A stretch of DNA of 64,000 nt from Escarpia spicata (taxonomy: Eukaryota; Annelida; Polychaeta; Sabellida; Siboglinidae). The position numbers and the translations under genes are program-made. Where the stretch lies: the NCBI GenBank assembly GCA_963995525.1, contig OZ023212.1, positions 13,791,913-13,855,912 on the forward strand, read 5' to 3'. The notes beneath the pieces are model-generated. The model was not told the DNA's origin and ran no database searches. It was given only the letters and a program-made list of their open reading frames with translations. This document shows, piece after piece, positions 22,018 to 33,647 of this stretch (within the stretch, counting starts at the first letter, position 1; every line of letters begins with the position of its first letter).

Positions 22018-22440
22018 ATTAACTTGGCCTGTTTCAATCTATACTTGACTTGTGTTGTTTTTCTGCATAAATGGATGTATGTGAACGACAGGGACATACT
22101 GAGTTTTATGTGGAAAAACACCGTTAATTAATTGAAACATAGGCACCGTAGCAATCAAACTTATACACATTTGGCTACGAGGGTATTCGCGGTGCGATTC
22201 GCGCATGCGCGATATACATTCCTATATAAGCATATGCAATGAGAGGGTCTGCCTCCATTCTGCGAAATCGTTCGAAGTATAACACGGTTAATTTTGGTCT
22301 TGCCTGAATTTTGAATTTCGATTTGCGAGTTTTAATATAATGGTGGTTGTTGTGGATTAGTTTTTGTGTGTAGTGATTTAATTTAATTAACTTGGCCTGT
22401 TTCAATCTATACTTGACTTGTGTTATTTTTCTGCATAAAT
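22018..22440 (+). repeat. Ngaro repeats B1-A2-B2
   Basis: B1 (22018-22073) and B2 (22385-22440) both run from ATTAACTTGGCCTG to CTGCATAAAT and flank A2 (22074-22377), which copies A1. Confidence 0.9.
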
Positions 22441-23204
22441 ACATATATCAAGACATGCTTAACAATTATTTTAAATACATTCATTTATACAAGAAGAATA
22501 ACCATAAATATGCTAAAAAACGAATAAAAAAATCAAACGAAAGCACATAAAATATCCTCGTCGGTGAATTGTAAAAACGCTTGTTTAAAAAGGTGAGTCT
22601 TCAAAAGTGTTTTAAACACTTGTAATGATGTTGCTGTCCTGAGCGTGGGAGGCAAATTGTTCCATAGAACCGCGGAGCAAACCACGAAACGGTGATCACC
22701 ATGAGTAACAGTTTCTGAGGCAGGTACGAACAAAAGGCGAGGCTGCGAGGTAGATCGTAGAGTTCTATTGATGGGACGGTAGCCAATTAACTCACTTATG
22801 TAGTCCGGCGCAATAATAAACAGCAGCACTTTGTAGGTCGGTCTTAAATGAACGGATAGCCAGTGTAAACGCTGCAACACGGATGTGATGTGTTCGTATT
22901 TCTTCGTGAGAGTAATTAGGCGAGCGGCACAGTTCTGCACCCTTTGTAGATGTTGCATTACCGTGTGTGGGAGACCATAATTGTTGTACATTTCCTATCC
23001 AGTGTCGCGGCAATGTCATTCTTGACACGGAGTAGCGCTGTTTCTGTGGAGTGTCCACGACGGTATTCAGACTGAAAAGGGTTCATCATCGAGCGTGCTA
23101 ATTTGTTATGCAACGACTTTTTTAATCAATTTCAAAACAAATGGCAAGTTCGACACTGGCCGGTAGTTGCTCAAAATGTCTTGTCCACGGTGGTTTTAGC
23201 TATA
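22441..23204 (-). pseudogene. LINE G (L2/CR1-like), 3' part: RT C-terminus and part of RT
   Basis: Minus frame 22991-22533 encodes the post-RT region: HLQRVQNCAARLIT, ITSVLQRLHWLSVHLRP, VVCSAVLWNNLPPTLR and FKTLLKTHLF. This is the typical end of L2/CR1-like ORF2. Further upstream, the antisense of ~23110-23200 reads DILSNYRPVSNLPF, an early RT motif. Most of the RT core between these is missing, so an internal deletion near 23000-23100 removed it, including the YADD motif. A short non-LINE block interrupts the RT start at ~23205. Confidence 0.8.
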
Positions 23205-23585
23205 ATATAACCACGGTGGTTTCAGCTATATAGCCGTATCGTAACTAGGGACGCTGTTACTGGAATAATCACTAGAGGGCGTTATCACGTAACTACGGAC
23301 GCTGCTAACGTAACTAGGGACGTCTTTATAGCCGCTAGGGCTAAACTAATTACTGGGCTACTTGCTAGGTGGCACCTTTATAGCATCAATCAAAAGTGAC
23401 AGGCCATCAATCACGTTTTTTATGAGTAGGTTCCCGATTTCTCTCGGGTTACACAAAACCCTTTGATCTTTTTTTTATAAGTAGGTTCCCGAAAAAGATA
23501 AGGACGTTTTTTATGCACGTAGTTAGGCCTAAAGTAGGTCAAAAAGGGGCGGGGCGAGCGCCAACCTTACCTACATACTACTTCC
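23205..23585 (+). repeat. Maverick-end-like non-coding block inside LINE G
   Basis: The block interrupts LINE G between two RT-start segments. It contains CACTAGAGGGCG, tandem GTAACTAGGGACG units, GACAGGCCATCAATCA, two TTTTTAT(A/G)AGTAGGTTCCC copies (near 23430, 23475) and AAAACCCTTTGATC. The same motifs in the same order and orientation occur at 38480-38830, next to the Maverick gene cluster. A short duplication CCACGGTGGTTT is at the left edge (23196, 23211). Confidence 0.6.
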
Positions 23586-24860
23586 AGCGTAGGTTTTTCA
23601 GGTGTGGTTTAACGATTGCATGCTTGAAGTCAGCAGGTACATTTGATGAGGTGAGAGACGCGTTTATTGTAGCGGTGATTAGTGGACACCACTGAATGCC
23701 GCGTCGTTGCTCGTAGCAGTCAACGTAATGTCCGAACGATCCTCACCGCAGTCAGCAATGTATTTTCTGATATTATAAACTTTCTCAATAAAGTGATCAC
23801 CAAAGCGTTGCGCCATGTCCACCAGACACACGTACGATGGCAATGTCGTTTTGCCACTATTGCCCGTGAGGTTTCTTGTGATGCAAAATAGTTGTTTTTA
23901 TGTCATTTTGGCAGTTGGCGATCTTAGCTGTGTAGTAGTTTTTCTTTGTGTTAACCAGCATGTTGTTGAAGACCACGCATTGAGCTCGATATGCCTGCCG
24001 ATGTACCTCAAGACGAGTTTGCAGCCACTTGCGCTCAGCTCGCCGAGTACGCTGTTTCTCGTAGTAGCAAAGGGGTAGTATCACGTTTGAAATCAGGATA
24101 TGACGCAATCGCCGAAAAACTATCTCTTTACGCATTCGAGCAGGCTTTGTGGCATTTACACAGAACATGATAGCCATGTGATCACCGGATGGATTTCCAT
24201 GTGTGTCACATAAGCACGGGTCATACACACTCGGTCGTGTAGTAACAATTGCACTGTTGTTTCGAACGATAACTACATCCAGGTGGTGACCTTTATTGTG
24301 TGTGGCATCTGTAATTAGTTGATTCATGTCCCGGTCAGCGAGCGTCTCAGAAAAATGCCGTGCGTCGGGATCTTATATAATGTCAAGATGGAAGTTCAGA
24401 TCGCCGGTAATAACGATGTCATGCGGGTCCAGCATCACGCTGACCACTGCTCGAAGAAAACAGACGAGTCGTAATATAATAGTCGGCATGTTCAAAATAG
24501 ATGAATTTAGGCCTATTATTACTTGATTACACATCCTCAACTTTCATACCGAACTTATACAATCCACCACCGCGCTTCTGGCAAGTTTTAACGCGGCATC
24601 GAACTTGTAGCGAGAGGTATGTTGAAATATGTAGCCAGATGGCACAAGTTCTTTTATCACCTGATTGTCGATGTCCCTGGAAATTACCAGGTCTGCCAGC
24701 GACAGAGCTTTATTTCGAACTGACCGAGCGTCGAGACAACACATCGTCAGTGGAATGTCACATGCATGATGTTTAATGCAGTGTAAATTTACCAGATGGG
24801 CTGCATTATTTGCTCTGGCAATATTTGCAGCTCGTGTAGCATACTCCAAGTGGTCAGTAA
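23586..24860 (-). pseudogene. LINE G, 5' part: endonuclease and RT start
   Basis: On the minus strand 24849-24544 includes CLDARSVRNKALSLADLVI, the start of an AP endonuclease domain in L2/CR1-type ORF2. Minus 24327-23857 includes LITDATHNKGHHLDVVIV, then SGDHMAIMF (the SDH-type block with Ser to Gly-containing context) and the basic linker. Just before 23586 the antisense reads VPADFKHAIVKP, the first RT motif. Frames are broken near 24330-24540. Confidence 0.75.
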
Positions 24861-25780
24861 TCCGCGTTGGGATCGCGCGCTGTTTGAGCGTGCCCCTCGT
24901 GTGCTACGTAAGACGTCTTATTAAAGAATATGTCGCATCGGGCAATCGGGGAGTGACACCCCTGGTGCCAGGCCAAAGAGCCCGAATGAAGCACATCGTC
25001 GCACAATTACAGTCTGCCAAATTATGTAACTCACGGGCGTTATCAGGACTACAGGGACCTGACTGAAGTCGACCGCCAACTTCGTCAACGTCACGGATGG
25101 CTGACGGCATTCATTTATAACATCTAAAAAATCACAGACAACGTACACTCTCTTGACGTATAAAAAGTGTACCGTGAGAATCGCTGTAGTTTCATGAACA
25201 AATAATGGTATTTGTGATCCTCAGTGCAGCGTAAATCCAAAAATCCAGTGAAAAACACGATAATTTCCAGAGAACAATTAGGCCTGTTGCCTGTTAAGGC
25301 CAATTTACACGAACAACTAGTTGGCGGACTAGTTGGCCAACTCGGTGTTGCTCAACTGATCCGACAACTTTTACGTGTTTAGGCGCTACCATAGCATAAC
25401 ATATTAGGGATCGTCTAAAAAGCTCGCAAAGTCCACCAAAATATAATATGTTTTGCATTACATAAAACCATCACCAATTCGTGTTGTGGGGGTCTTACGA
25501 CTTTGAACGATCCAAACTGGCTTCCAAAACAGCAGCCAATACCCGCCAGATTCAACTGGTGTGACGTGGTTCCCACTAATCTGCCCGGTTCAGATACCCA
25601 CAATAGCGCTAATGTGCATTAGTTCGTATTCCTCTCGCTAGATGGTGACACAGTATCGATTTATTGTCGCGGTTGTGACCAAGCGACCACCCATCGCAGC
25701 GTTTACATTTTGATTATATCATGTTGTAGAACATATAGCAGGATGTAGATTGTCTGCACATTTATGTACACATTACATTA
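24861..25780. other. Probable LINE G 5' UTR and intron sequence
   Basis: No gene recognised. 24861-25160 is GC-richer and contiguous with LINE G, so it is probably its 5' UTR. At 25320-25350 there is a short GTTGGCGGACTAGTTGGCC inverted-repeat-like stretch. Confidence 0.35.
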
Positions 25781-25782
25781 CA

Positions 25783-26065
25783 GGGGGGCGCGCGATAGTG
25801 TAGTGGTTAGCACATCCGCCTGACATGCCGGCGCCCCGAGTTCGAAACCCGGACCGGGCAGGTATGGTATATTTGGTGTAAAAACCTGGCTCTCAACATT
25901 GGGGACTGTGTATCCCTCGTGACTCGGAGATCACGTTAATGTCGGTCCCGTCTCAATTTGGGACGTAAAAGAACCACTGAGGACGACAAGCATCCTGGCA
26001 GTGACCACCCTCAGTGCCAGCATAGAAAGGTCGGCTTGGCGATAATGTTCTGAAAAAGGCTGACT
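25783..26065 (+). mobile_element. tRNA-derived SINE
   Basis: The head has a Pol III A box (TAGTGTAGTGGTTAGCACA) and B box (GAGTTCGAAACCC) at the spacing of a tRNA gene, followed by about 200 bp of unrelated body. The tRNA part does not fold as a complete clover-leaf acceptor, so it is a SINE and not a tRNA gene. The 3' end is uncertain. Confidence 0.75.
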
Positions 26066-28490
26066 AGTTGAATGAGACCTCATAAGATCACTGTAACCAC
26101 AATACATACAGACTAGTCAGTTAATAGAACGTTGCCGAGTGCTGGAAACAACTAGAACTAGAACTACAAGTAACTCTCCATTGTACAGCTCGTCTACATA
26201 GTTCACTTGTTGAGCAAAAAAAGTAACGTACCAGTATAGTACTAGTCGTTTTGTCTCTTACTGGTCATGATATTCTTATGAATAAAATTAATGTCTGGCC
26301 ATTCTCATGCCATACTCAGTTTGCTGCTTCTTGCAACATTATTCAATACTGCCTGCAATTCACAGTTTCATCATATACAATCATCTTGGCAGTCTCGCTA
26401 AGACGTATTCTGGACACAACTTTGGTGAAATTGTGCTTAGGAATCATTTCATCAACCGGAGTGATTTTCTATGCTACCTTTTCACAAGATAGTCCACATT
26501 GTATCCACGCAACAAAATAGCGCCACTGCATTTCACACATTGCTATATGTAATTGCATCTGAACGTACTAAAGGTGATTGGTCTCAGTTTTAACATGTTG
26601 GTCTCGTCTCGTTTCAAACAAAATGCAGTCAGTTTCTTTCCTGACTAATATTCATAATATTTGTTTGGCCTTTCAGTGACATAGGGCATTTGATTTCAAG
26701 GACACCCATTGTGTTAAACAGGGGGTCATATATTATGATATCTGGGGACGCAGCAGTCCCCGGATATTACCAGTTAATCCACTGCCCGGTATCATCTACT
26801 TGAAACCCTGCAATTTCTTTCTCAATTGGTGCTTTGTAAACACCTCTATAGCCAGTCTCATTACCCCATCCATGCAGTATGGCAGCGATTTGTACTGGCT
26901 CTCACCACAACTCTTGTGTCATTATCTTTATCTGCTATCTTTGCAGATATGACATTTTGGCATATGAAATACAAGAAATACACATTAGTAGAAACCCATG
27001 CGGGTTGACAAAATCAAGTTGTTTACTAAGACGTTCGGGACATCTCGTATGCTGCTTACCTTGAAAAAACAAGATGAAAGCTAGCGAAGCATTTTCCAAG
27101 CAGCTTAGCCAAGTAATAAATATTGACAATCAATTAACAACCGGCAAATCGTTTACTGACCTGTTCGTTCGAGTTTCAGTAAACACGAATGACAAATAGT
27201 TTTTGTACGCGAATGCGTTGTATGCTAATGCGAGAGAACGCTTCACGAGTAAACTAGAATACGTTGACGCATTAGAATCTAGCAAGTTACCAGATTCGAC
27301 CACTGAATTACACTAAATATAGCGCCATAACTGAGACAAAATTGTGTGCCAGCGCTTCTCTTTGTTGGCATTAACCATCTACATCAAAAAAGACTGCTTA
27401 CCTTTCCAGCAACGAGGATTTGTTATCAGATCTCTTTAGCCAACGACATGCTAACCACCTTCATTGTTGAACTGTGTTTATCAAGTTTTGAGTAGACAAA
27501 TACAGCTGAACGAACTTTGCAAATGAAATGCCCTGTGATATAACTTCACATTGTCTACCAGTTCTAAGTTAAGAAAATGTGGACACATTGGGCTGTCTTG
27601 CAGACTCACTCAAAATGGCTTGGCGACCGCTGGCATCGGCATCGGGGCGGTCTTATCTACGAAAACCAATACAATCGGGGGCTCACGTTAATCGTCTAAC
27701 CAATACCCATCTTATGCAAATTACAAGCTCTTCATGTTTCGACAAGTCACTCGTTTGGTAGGCCATGATGCCGAAAAAATAAATGTTCGACATGCGGCCA
27801 GCGATTTCTCGCAATACAGTCATACCCAAGACCTGCAACATGTGATTTTGCATCTCGGCGTTACTTTAAGACCAAATGTAAATTTACCTCAGTACTATAC
27901 GGATTGTTTAGCGTGGCTTTGTTGTATTTCCCAAGAGTTTTTACGTTTGTATTTCTAAGAGCCTGTCAAGCTTGCGTAATTCATTTTTAACATCTACTGA
28001 AAATTTACTAAATGTTAGAAAATACACAGCATCGTTAAATAAACACAATAACGCGTTCACAGATACTCGTTGTTTGTTCAAAATGACGAAGGTTGGAGAG
28101 AACGTGAATTTCACGTCCATTGATAAGGCCCTAGTGGTGAAAGTGTAGAATTGTAAAATAATATTCCTTTTATTATGCATGTGCTATGAGGGTAAACTGT
28201 AAAGTATCCGCGTCTATTTCATGTCGTCATGACGCAGAGGCCGTTTTCCCGAAGTATATTTGTCGTCGCGCGTTGTTATGCGATTGTTAAACTATGTTTT
28301 GCGTTATGTATGTTATGTAAAAGTGCTGACTGCTTGTAACAGAAAATGCGATCGAAACTTTTGAAGAGTATTTTTCTCATCGTTTGTTGTTAGAGCAAGT
28401 GTTTTGGTAGCGACTAATGCAGCGCCAGTGTAGGATTTGCTGATCGAGATCATTGGCTATTTGAATCCGCGACAGGCGTTTTTTCAATTC
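26066..28490. other. Intron 2: no gene recognised
   Basis: Short ORFs only (e.g. 26251-26520, 27734-27958), with no domain. Isolated splice-donor-like sites on the minus strand (near 27059, 27402) are not backed by open frames. Confidence 0.35.
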
Positions 28491-28492
28491 AA

Positions 28493-29235
28493 TTCATTTT
28501 TTTATGTCCAATTGAACATAAAATATAATACATTCAACAAATGTACACAATATAAATTAAAACAAAATTGAAGTGGAAATGAAGAAAGTAGAAGCGCATT
28601 GCTTATTTGGCACTTTCCCTCAACATCAAAAATACAACACGTGCATTATAGTAATCACATTTTAGTACAACTTTAAAGTAATTAAAGAATATGCTATTAC
28701 TAATGGAAACCTTTATTTACATTCACACTTCCAGGTGTACTTCGAAACTGCGACACCAGTGGGTCCGGGATTTATATAATTTTTAAACATATTGTTCTTA
28801 TCGATGTATTTTATATTTATTTACATACTTTTATTGACGCATTTGTATATATGGACATGATGATTGTCTGAAATAAATACATTATTATTATTATTAATGA
28901 ATTCTTATTACAAATTATTCTGACAACTTTTTTTGTAATATATAAACGCCATTAATAAATTATTTATACGTATTTCCCCAAACTTCGCAGCAGTACGATA
29001 AATACGGGAGAAATAGTGAACAATACAATATAACAAGCGATTGTGTATCATGCAAATGTTTGTCCTATATATAATGGCAATAATTTTAGACTTTATCATA
29101 TTTATATGATCTTTCCAGTTAAGCTTAGCGTCTATTAAGACTCCTTAAAACTTTGTAACGTATACTCTGTGAATGGATATGTTATCAGTGTTTACATCAA
29201 TAGTTGATTTTGTATGACAATATGACAACATGTAG
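28493..29235 (-). mobile_element. LINE-derived fragments, composite
   Basis: Minus 29235-28900 carries weak, frameshifted similarity to the post-RT region of LINEs (blocks resembling the FLGVLID and YFSRIYRTAAKFGEIRINN-type segments). 28780-28895 looks like a plus-strand LINE 3' tail ending in (ATT)n. The pieces are too decayed to classify. Confidence 0.4.
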
Positions 29236-29779
29236 TTTGTGTCTACCGTTTTCCATTTCCCTGTGTGGGATCTTTTGCATCCCCTGGCAAACACACAAGG
29301 TAAGACGGGAAAACAGCGTGTAGCGTTTTTTCAGAAAGACACCGGAAATGAAAGGGTGAATAAACACTGGCCAAGTTTCGAGACAGTAGTAGATAGATTA
29401 GACCACCAACATAGATGGGGTCACAGGAAGACGGCATATAACAGGTCATGTGACCACCATGCAACACAACTAAACATTTTAAAACGGTTGTTTTGTGTAC
29501 GTCTACTGTTATGCTGTTGTTGTTGCAAAATAAATGTATTTGATTTAGATCGGATCCATTAACCGCTAGACAATCGTGCCCCACGAACACGTAACATGAA
29601 AGTGAAATAAAAGCTAAACTACGTGTCAGATCATTAATATTCGGCAGTATGGCGAAAGCAACAGCATTAGTTATTTCCTTTTGTTGTTGTTACAGAAAAA
29701 TGGCCGCGTGAGAATTTAGCAGAGATCCATTTCATGGCGAAAGGAATGTTTCGTCATTGCGCTACAATGTTTCACTTAC
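29236..29779. other. Intron 2 next to exon 2: no gene recognised
   Basis: Two overlapping ORFs on opposite strands (29239-29562, 29590-29243) have no recognisable product. A possible truncated tRNA-like head lies near 29550-29585 on the minus strand. Confidence 0.3.
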
Positions 29780-29885
29780 GCTGGTTCCGGTGGGTCTACA
29801 AACACTTGACGTGTTGTATGCCTGTCAATACGCAAGGTGATGTCGTGTAATATCGTGTTCGTCGCCTCGGGCAATGTCAACATAT
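29780..29885 (-). CDS. GalNAc-transferase-like gene, exon 2 (stem)
   Basis: This 106-nt exon has its acceptor at 29887-29886 (TTACATTGCAG) and a strong donor GT at 29779-29778 (CCAGC|GTAAGTG). Only one frame is open. It encodes MLTLPEATNTILHDITLR followed by IDRHTTRQVFVDPPEP, resembling the ISLxRxxPDTRxxxC stem segment that precedes the catalytic domain. Phase 1 entry (GAT from exon 1 G + AT) and phase 2 exit (GC + A of exon 3) fit the neighbours. Confidence 0.75.
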
Positions 29886-29964
29886 CTGCAATGTAAAACA
29901 AACGATATTAACAGCATCACGGGTGGCACCTGGGGATGTAACAATACCGCAGACTACGTCTAAC

Positions 29965-30334
29965 CATCCTCGCGCGCCAGGGGTCGCTGCTGCTGATTAC
30001 GTCAGTGCCAGCCAGCAGTATCCCCTGGCTGATCGCTTTGTGAAACTCTTTATTTAAGCTCAGCCTATGAAATCGCTCACTAGATCTGTACATCTAGGCA
30101 CGTCAGGTGGACATAATTAAGACGAAATGTGCGAACGGGTAATTATAAATTGGGATTCCCAAAAGTCGTTTATCCGTCTTCACATTGGGGCCGGTATTTG
30201 CGCTGTTCTCAAGAGTGATGCAGGCGCGACTGACGAAGTCAATTACTAGTTTGACTCAGCTAACTTCCGCACTTCGCGTAGGGGAACGGCCAGGGCTAGT
30301 TTTCCATGGCAAACAGCCCTGGCTTGCGAAGATG
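29965..30334. mobile_element. P-like MITE, copy 1
   Basis: A 370-bp element with ends CATCCTCGCGCGCCAGGG and (inverted) CATCTTCGCAAGCCAGGG. It matches the copy at 58456-58913 along most of its length. The flanks CGTCTAAC and GTTTATTA are only weakly similar, so the target duplication has decayed. Confidence 0.75.
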
Positions 30335-31922
30335 GTTTATTATAAAAAATAGTGACCTAATAAAATATTTAGAAACCGCTTATGTTCCTCCACAATTCCC
30401 ATGGCTCACTGCATGCCGGAATAAGACAGTAGAGTGACCTCCCGTAGTTTTTTAACATCCCGGTCGAAATACTATAATAGTATATTTGACTCCTCCTGGG
30501 GTAATGTAACCCTCTATGTATTTCACTCAGCATATGGTGTCGCAATCTATGCAGGCACTGTCTTGTGGAATACAACCTCAATGTACATATCTTAACATGT
30601 ATCAAACCTAATGTATCCAGTCAAAACTTGCCTCAACCTTACATACTATGAGAATCAGCTATCTGGAAGAAAGCATGATGCATATTAATTAGTGATTGTC
30701 GGTTAGTTGTAAAGCCGTGTTCTTTAGGTTGTATTAAATAAAACATTGTTGTCGAAAGAAAATTTTCATACATGAATGTTGATAGTTGGGGAGTCATATT
30801 GTGTTCTTCCTCGATGATCCCTTTATGGATGGACGAGTTCGTGTACTACTGCACTGCCCCAACAGTTATCCATTTCCACTTTTCCCTATTGACACCTTTC
30901 TCCCTCCACGGGTCATCCTTTCCTGCCTCGTTACTAACACCTTCCATTGTTGCGATCTATCCCTTTTCCTGCGGCCTAGTTGTAACATCGCTGCTGTTCT
31001 TTGGTAGTTTGCAAATGGTAGGCTTCTTTACCATACAGGCCGAGTCAGGCACACTGTTTTCGGACTTTCCCTGCCATTTCTCCAGACCTAATAAAATGTA
31101 TTTCCAAACTACGTTTTGCTTAAATGACAGGGTTGGACTCAAACTTGTATGACCTTTCTAAAATTAGAACTGTTGATGTGGCATGGTGGTCAAATTGCAC
31201 CCCATGAGGCTCGCCAAAATGCCAAGCTTGAGGCTCTCCAAAATACAAAAAAAATACCAATACTTCAGGCTCTCCAAAAACCTCCAGTTGCACCCCGCGA
31301 AGCTCGCCAAAATACCAATACTTGAAAATGTAGCACCCCACGATAGCGCAGGTGCGGGCGTACCCCTCCTCTGCTGAGGTAAAGGAGTTCCACTTGGTGG
31401 GATCTAGATCCGTTTGTACATAACTAGTTGTGGTTCATTTGAAATTGTGATATAACACAATTAATTAATTGAGCATCCGGCAAAAAATTTTGAACGGCAC
31501 CGCGAAAAATCTCCAAAACTACCCTTCCTCGGCACCGGGGAAATTCTCCAACTGTACCCGCTCGAAATATTTATGTTGTATTACAAAGGAAACAAGGAAA
31601 TCAGGTACATCTAGTTCAGCTACTAGGCCTACTAAATGCATGTTGACCGCATATTCCCAAAACGGAAACGTGCTATTGTGGTCGAGCACAACTACAGTGC
31701 TGCGAGTTATTGAGAGCGTGACCGCTGTATTTGGTATCGTTTTTTTCTGACATGTGTTCTAGTTTAGTGCGCTAACAGTGGCCCGTGAAATACCGCAATT
31801 TATTTGTTTAGAAATAGGCCAGTCTGTGTCTGGTAGTCATTAGTCATTGGATGAGTAAGACAGTTGTCGCAACTCGTGTGACCACCGCCGCATCTTATAT
31901 TTGTCGTAAGCGTAGCGAAAAT
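30335..31922. other. Left flank of the Maverick: no gene recognised
   Basis: ORFs such as 30772-31152 have no recognisable product. At 31190-31345 a short unit with CTCGCCAAAATACCAATACTT recurs about four times in diverged form. A related CTCCAAxxCTACCC motif recurs at 31507-31555. The Maverick's left boundary should lie here but no inverted repeat was found. Confidence 0.35.
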
Positions 31923-32387
31923 TCAATGCGGTTTTAGCCAGTCGAATACGAGACAGTCGTTAGCCACCCTATTGGGGCCGAACAGGCACTGGAAACCCTT
32001 TAACGGCATACCGCGGCATCGTAAGAGCAGGTAGGCGACGCAATATTGTCCGCATACTTTTAGATACCCGCTCTGCAGTCGCTTGTCGTTGTACGTCCAC
32101 GAGTCGCAGTTACGGCGAAGGAAGGCGCGGAAGTCGGCGTGCTGCGGTGGCAGGCCGTACGAATCGAAGTAGTCGCCTCGCCGGTCGACGTCCACGTAGA
32201 TGGCAACCCAGTGTTCCCCCGGTTCGTCGCCGTCGTCGGTGTTGCACACGAAAGCCGTCGGGTAAGCGGTGAGCCGCCGTCGCGGTAGCTCATCTTTAGG
32301 CAGGACACCGACGACGTTGTTTTTAGCGAACGCGTCGAGCTTCAGGCGGCGCATGAGCTGAAACGTGTCCATGATGACGATAACCAC
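31923..32387 (-). CDS. Maverick adenain-type cysteine protease
   Basis: The 154-codon ORF is intact; an alternative start is codon 6. Catalytic elements visible are His in GEHWVAIYVD, Asp in YFDSYGLPP, a Gln in RLQSG and Cys in KVCGQYCVAYLLLR. This is the order of adenovirus/Maverick proteases (C5-like, Ulp1 fold), which process virion proteins. It directly follows the hexon-like gene (3 bp apart), as is common in these elements. It is the best-preserved gene of this Maverick. Confidence 0.85.
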   Translation of the reverse strand: MVIVIMDTFQLMRRLKLDAFAKNNVVGVLPKDELPRRRLTAYPTAFVCNTDDGDEPGEHWVAIYVDVDRRGDYFDSYGLPPQHADFRAFLRRNCDSWTYNDKRLQSGYLKVCGQYCVAYLLLRCRGMPLKGFQCLFGPNRVANDCLVFDWLKPH

Positions 32388-32389
32388 TA

Positions 32390-33643
32390 CTAGTAGTCGT
32401 ACACGACTTTCCGACTCTTTTCGATCTCGAGCACCGTCTCGAACTCCCCGTACACGACGACGTTCACCGTTCGGGGTAGCGCCACGGCGAAATGTACCTC
32501 CACGCGCATATTTCCCCTAGGTCGAAGCCGAAGATGGTGTAGCCGGAACCGAAGTCGCTGCGCGACAGGTCGTCCCCCTCGTCCTCGTACGCCTTTCCCG
32601 TTGCCCCGAAGAGGTTCATGTAGCTTCGGATGTAATGTCCGTGCGCGAAGTTCGGCTGCAGCGGCTTGCTCGGTACCTGGCGTCCGTCGACGTAGAGGGC
32701 GAGGAAGTTTATGTTGTTGTGCTTCGCGTTGAACGGGTTTTTAGTGAAGTCCCCGTTATAGGCGTCGTTGTCGATCCGGGCCAGGAACACGCGTTTCGGG
32801 AGGACGCCCAGGTAGACGTTCTCGTGCGTATGCGACATCGTGCCCTGCGGTACCGAGAACACTTTAGAGTCGACTCGACGTAGCGGGTACTTGGCCGCTC
32901 CCCGCGCCAACGCTTTAATGTGACCGAGCTGGACGGACAGGTTCACCTTAGCTTTTCGCTCTTGCAGGTAGGTCTCCAGCAGATTTTCCACCCCGGATCG
33001 ACGTTCGCTCCTATGAGCGAGAAGGAGTCCTTCGCGCGCACCAATCGAACCTTTACGTCGACGCCGTTCAGTAGGTACCGGTCTTGCATGAACACGTCGA
33101 CGTGTAGGCGTCACATCATCTCCACCTCGCGACTGTCCCGCGTGAAGATGTACCGTTGCGCGTACCCGTTGTTAGCATTTGCGGTCGCCTCCATGTACCC
33201 AGCGGTGTCTTTGTACCACAGACCGTCCCCGAGCTGCGTCCTTTTCGCGTCGGCGCCGTAACTCAGCAGGGTTTAGATGTAGGCCCGGTACGGATATGTA
33301 TTGGTCGACGGCGTCACGAGCGTGCCGTTCAGCGACACGTCGACTTGACAGAACATCGAATGCAGAAAATTGTTGACCGGGGCGACGAAGCTGTCGTTCG
33401 CGAGATCGCTACCGTCCCCCTTGACGATTTTGACGCGGGTGTACAGTCTAATGCTCGCCAGGTCCGTATAGTCGTCTCCCGAGCCCGGGAGGAGGAACTC
33501 GATAGTCCCGCCAGCGTCGAGGGCCGCAGCGGCTGGTGATCGACCCACTGACCGCTCTCGATGCTCGTCTGCGTTATCGGCACGGCGAACAGGTCCAGTT
33601 CGCTCTTTAGGCCTTCGGACGACTGTCGATGCACGAACGCCAT
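32390..33643 (-). pseudogene. Maverick major capsid (hexon-like) gene, several frameshifts
   Basis: Segments recognisable as the double-jelly-roll hexon of adintovirus-type elements lie in different frames: the N-terminus at 33643-33530 (LDLFAVPITQTSIESG), a middle part at 33548-33273 (IEFLLPGSGDDYTDL, NNFLHSMFCQVDVSLNG), a short stretch at ~33115-32985, the main C-terminal part at 33010-32510, and the last ~40 codons to a TAG at 32390-32392. At least four frame changes and one stop (33273) separate them. Total length (~1250 nt) is near that expected, so the gene decayed by small indels. It is not translatable as it stands. Confidence 0.8.
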
Positions 33644-33647
33644 TCTT

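Larger units (their letters stand above)
15964..22440 (+). mobile_element. Ngaro-type tyrosine-recombinase retrotransposon with split direct repeats
   Basis: A ~308-bp repeat A occurs at 15964-16271 and 22074-22377. A ~55-bp repeat B occurs at 22018-22073 and 22385-22440. The order A1-genes-B1-A2-B2 is the split-direct-repeat structure of Ngaro-group elements. Plus-strand genes are an SGNH hydrolase, a Gag-like protein, RT-RNase H and a tyrosine recombinase. Two arrays of tandem repeats separate them (17090-17880, 21005-21665). The 7-mer CATAAAT is shared by the left junction, the B1/A2 junction and the right junction, as expected for recombinase crossover. It lies inside the LINE G 3' UTR. 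At least three gene lesions suggest it is inactive. Confidence 0.9.

Noticed and set aside
27059..27402. Possible extra exons of the host gene (donor-like TTCAAG|GTAAGC and GGAAAG|GTAAGC on the minus strand)
   Set aside because: No open frame of fitting phase with an acceptor; exons 2 and 3 already join in phase without them.
30772..31152. 126-codon plus-strand ORF
   Set aside because: Hydrophobic but low-complexity-like, with no recognisable family and no splice support.
29800..31922. Left terminal inverted repeat or DNA polymerase B of the Maverick
   Set aside because: No inverted match to 38480-38840 and no polymerase motifs were found by eye.
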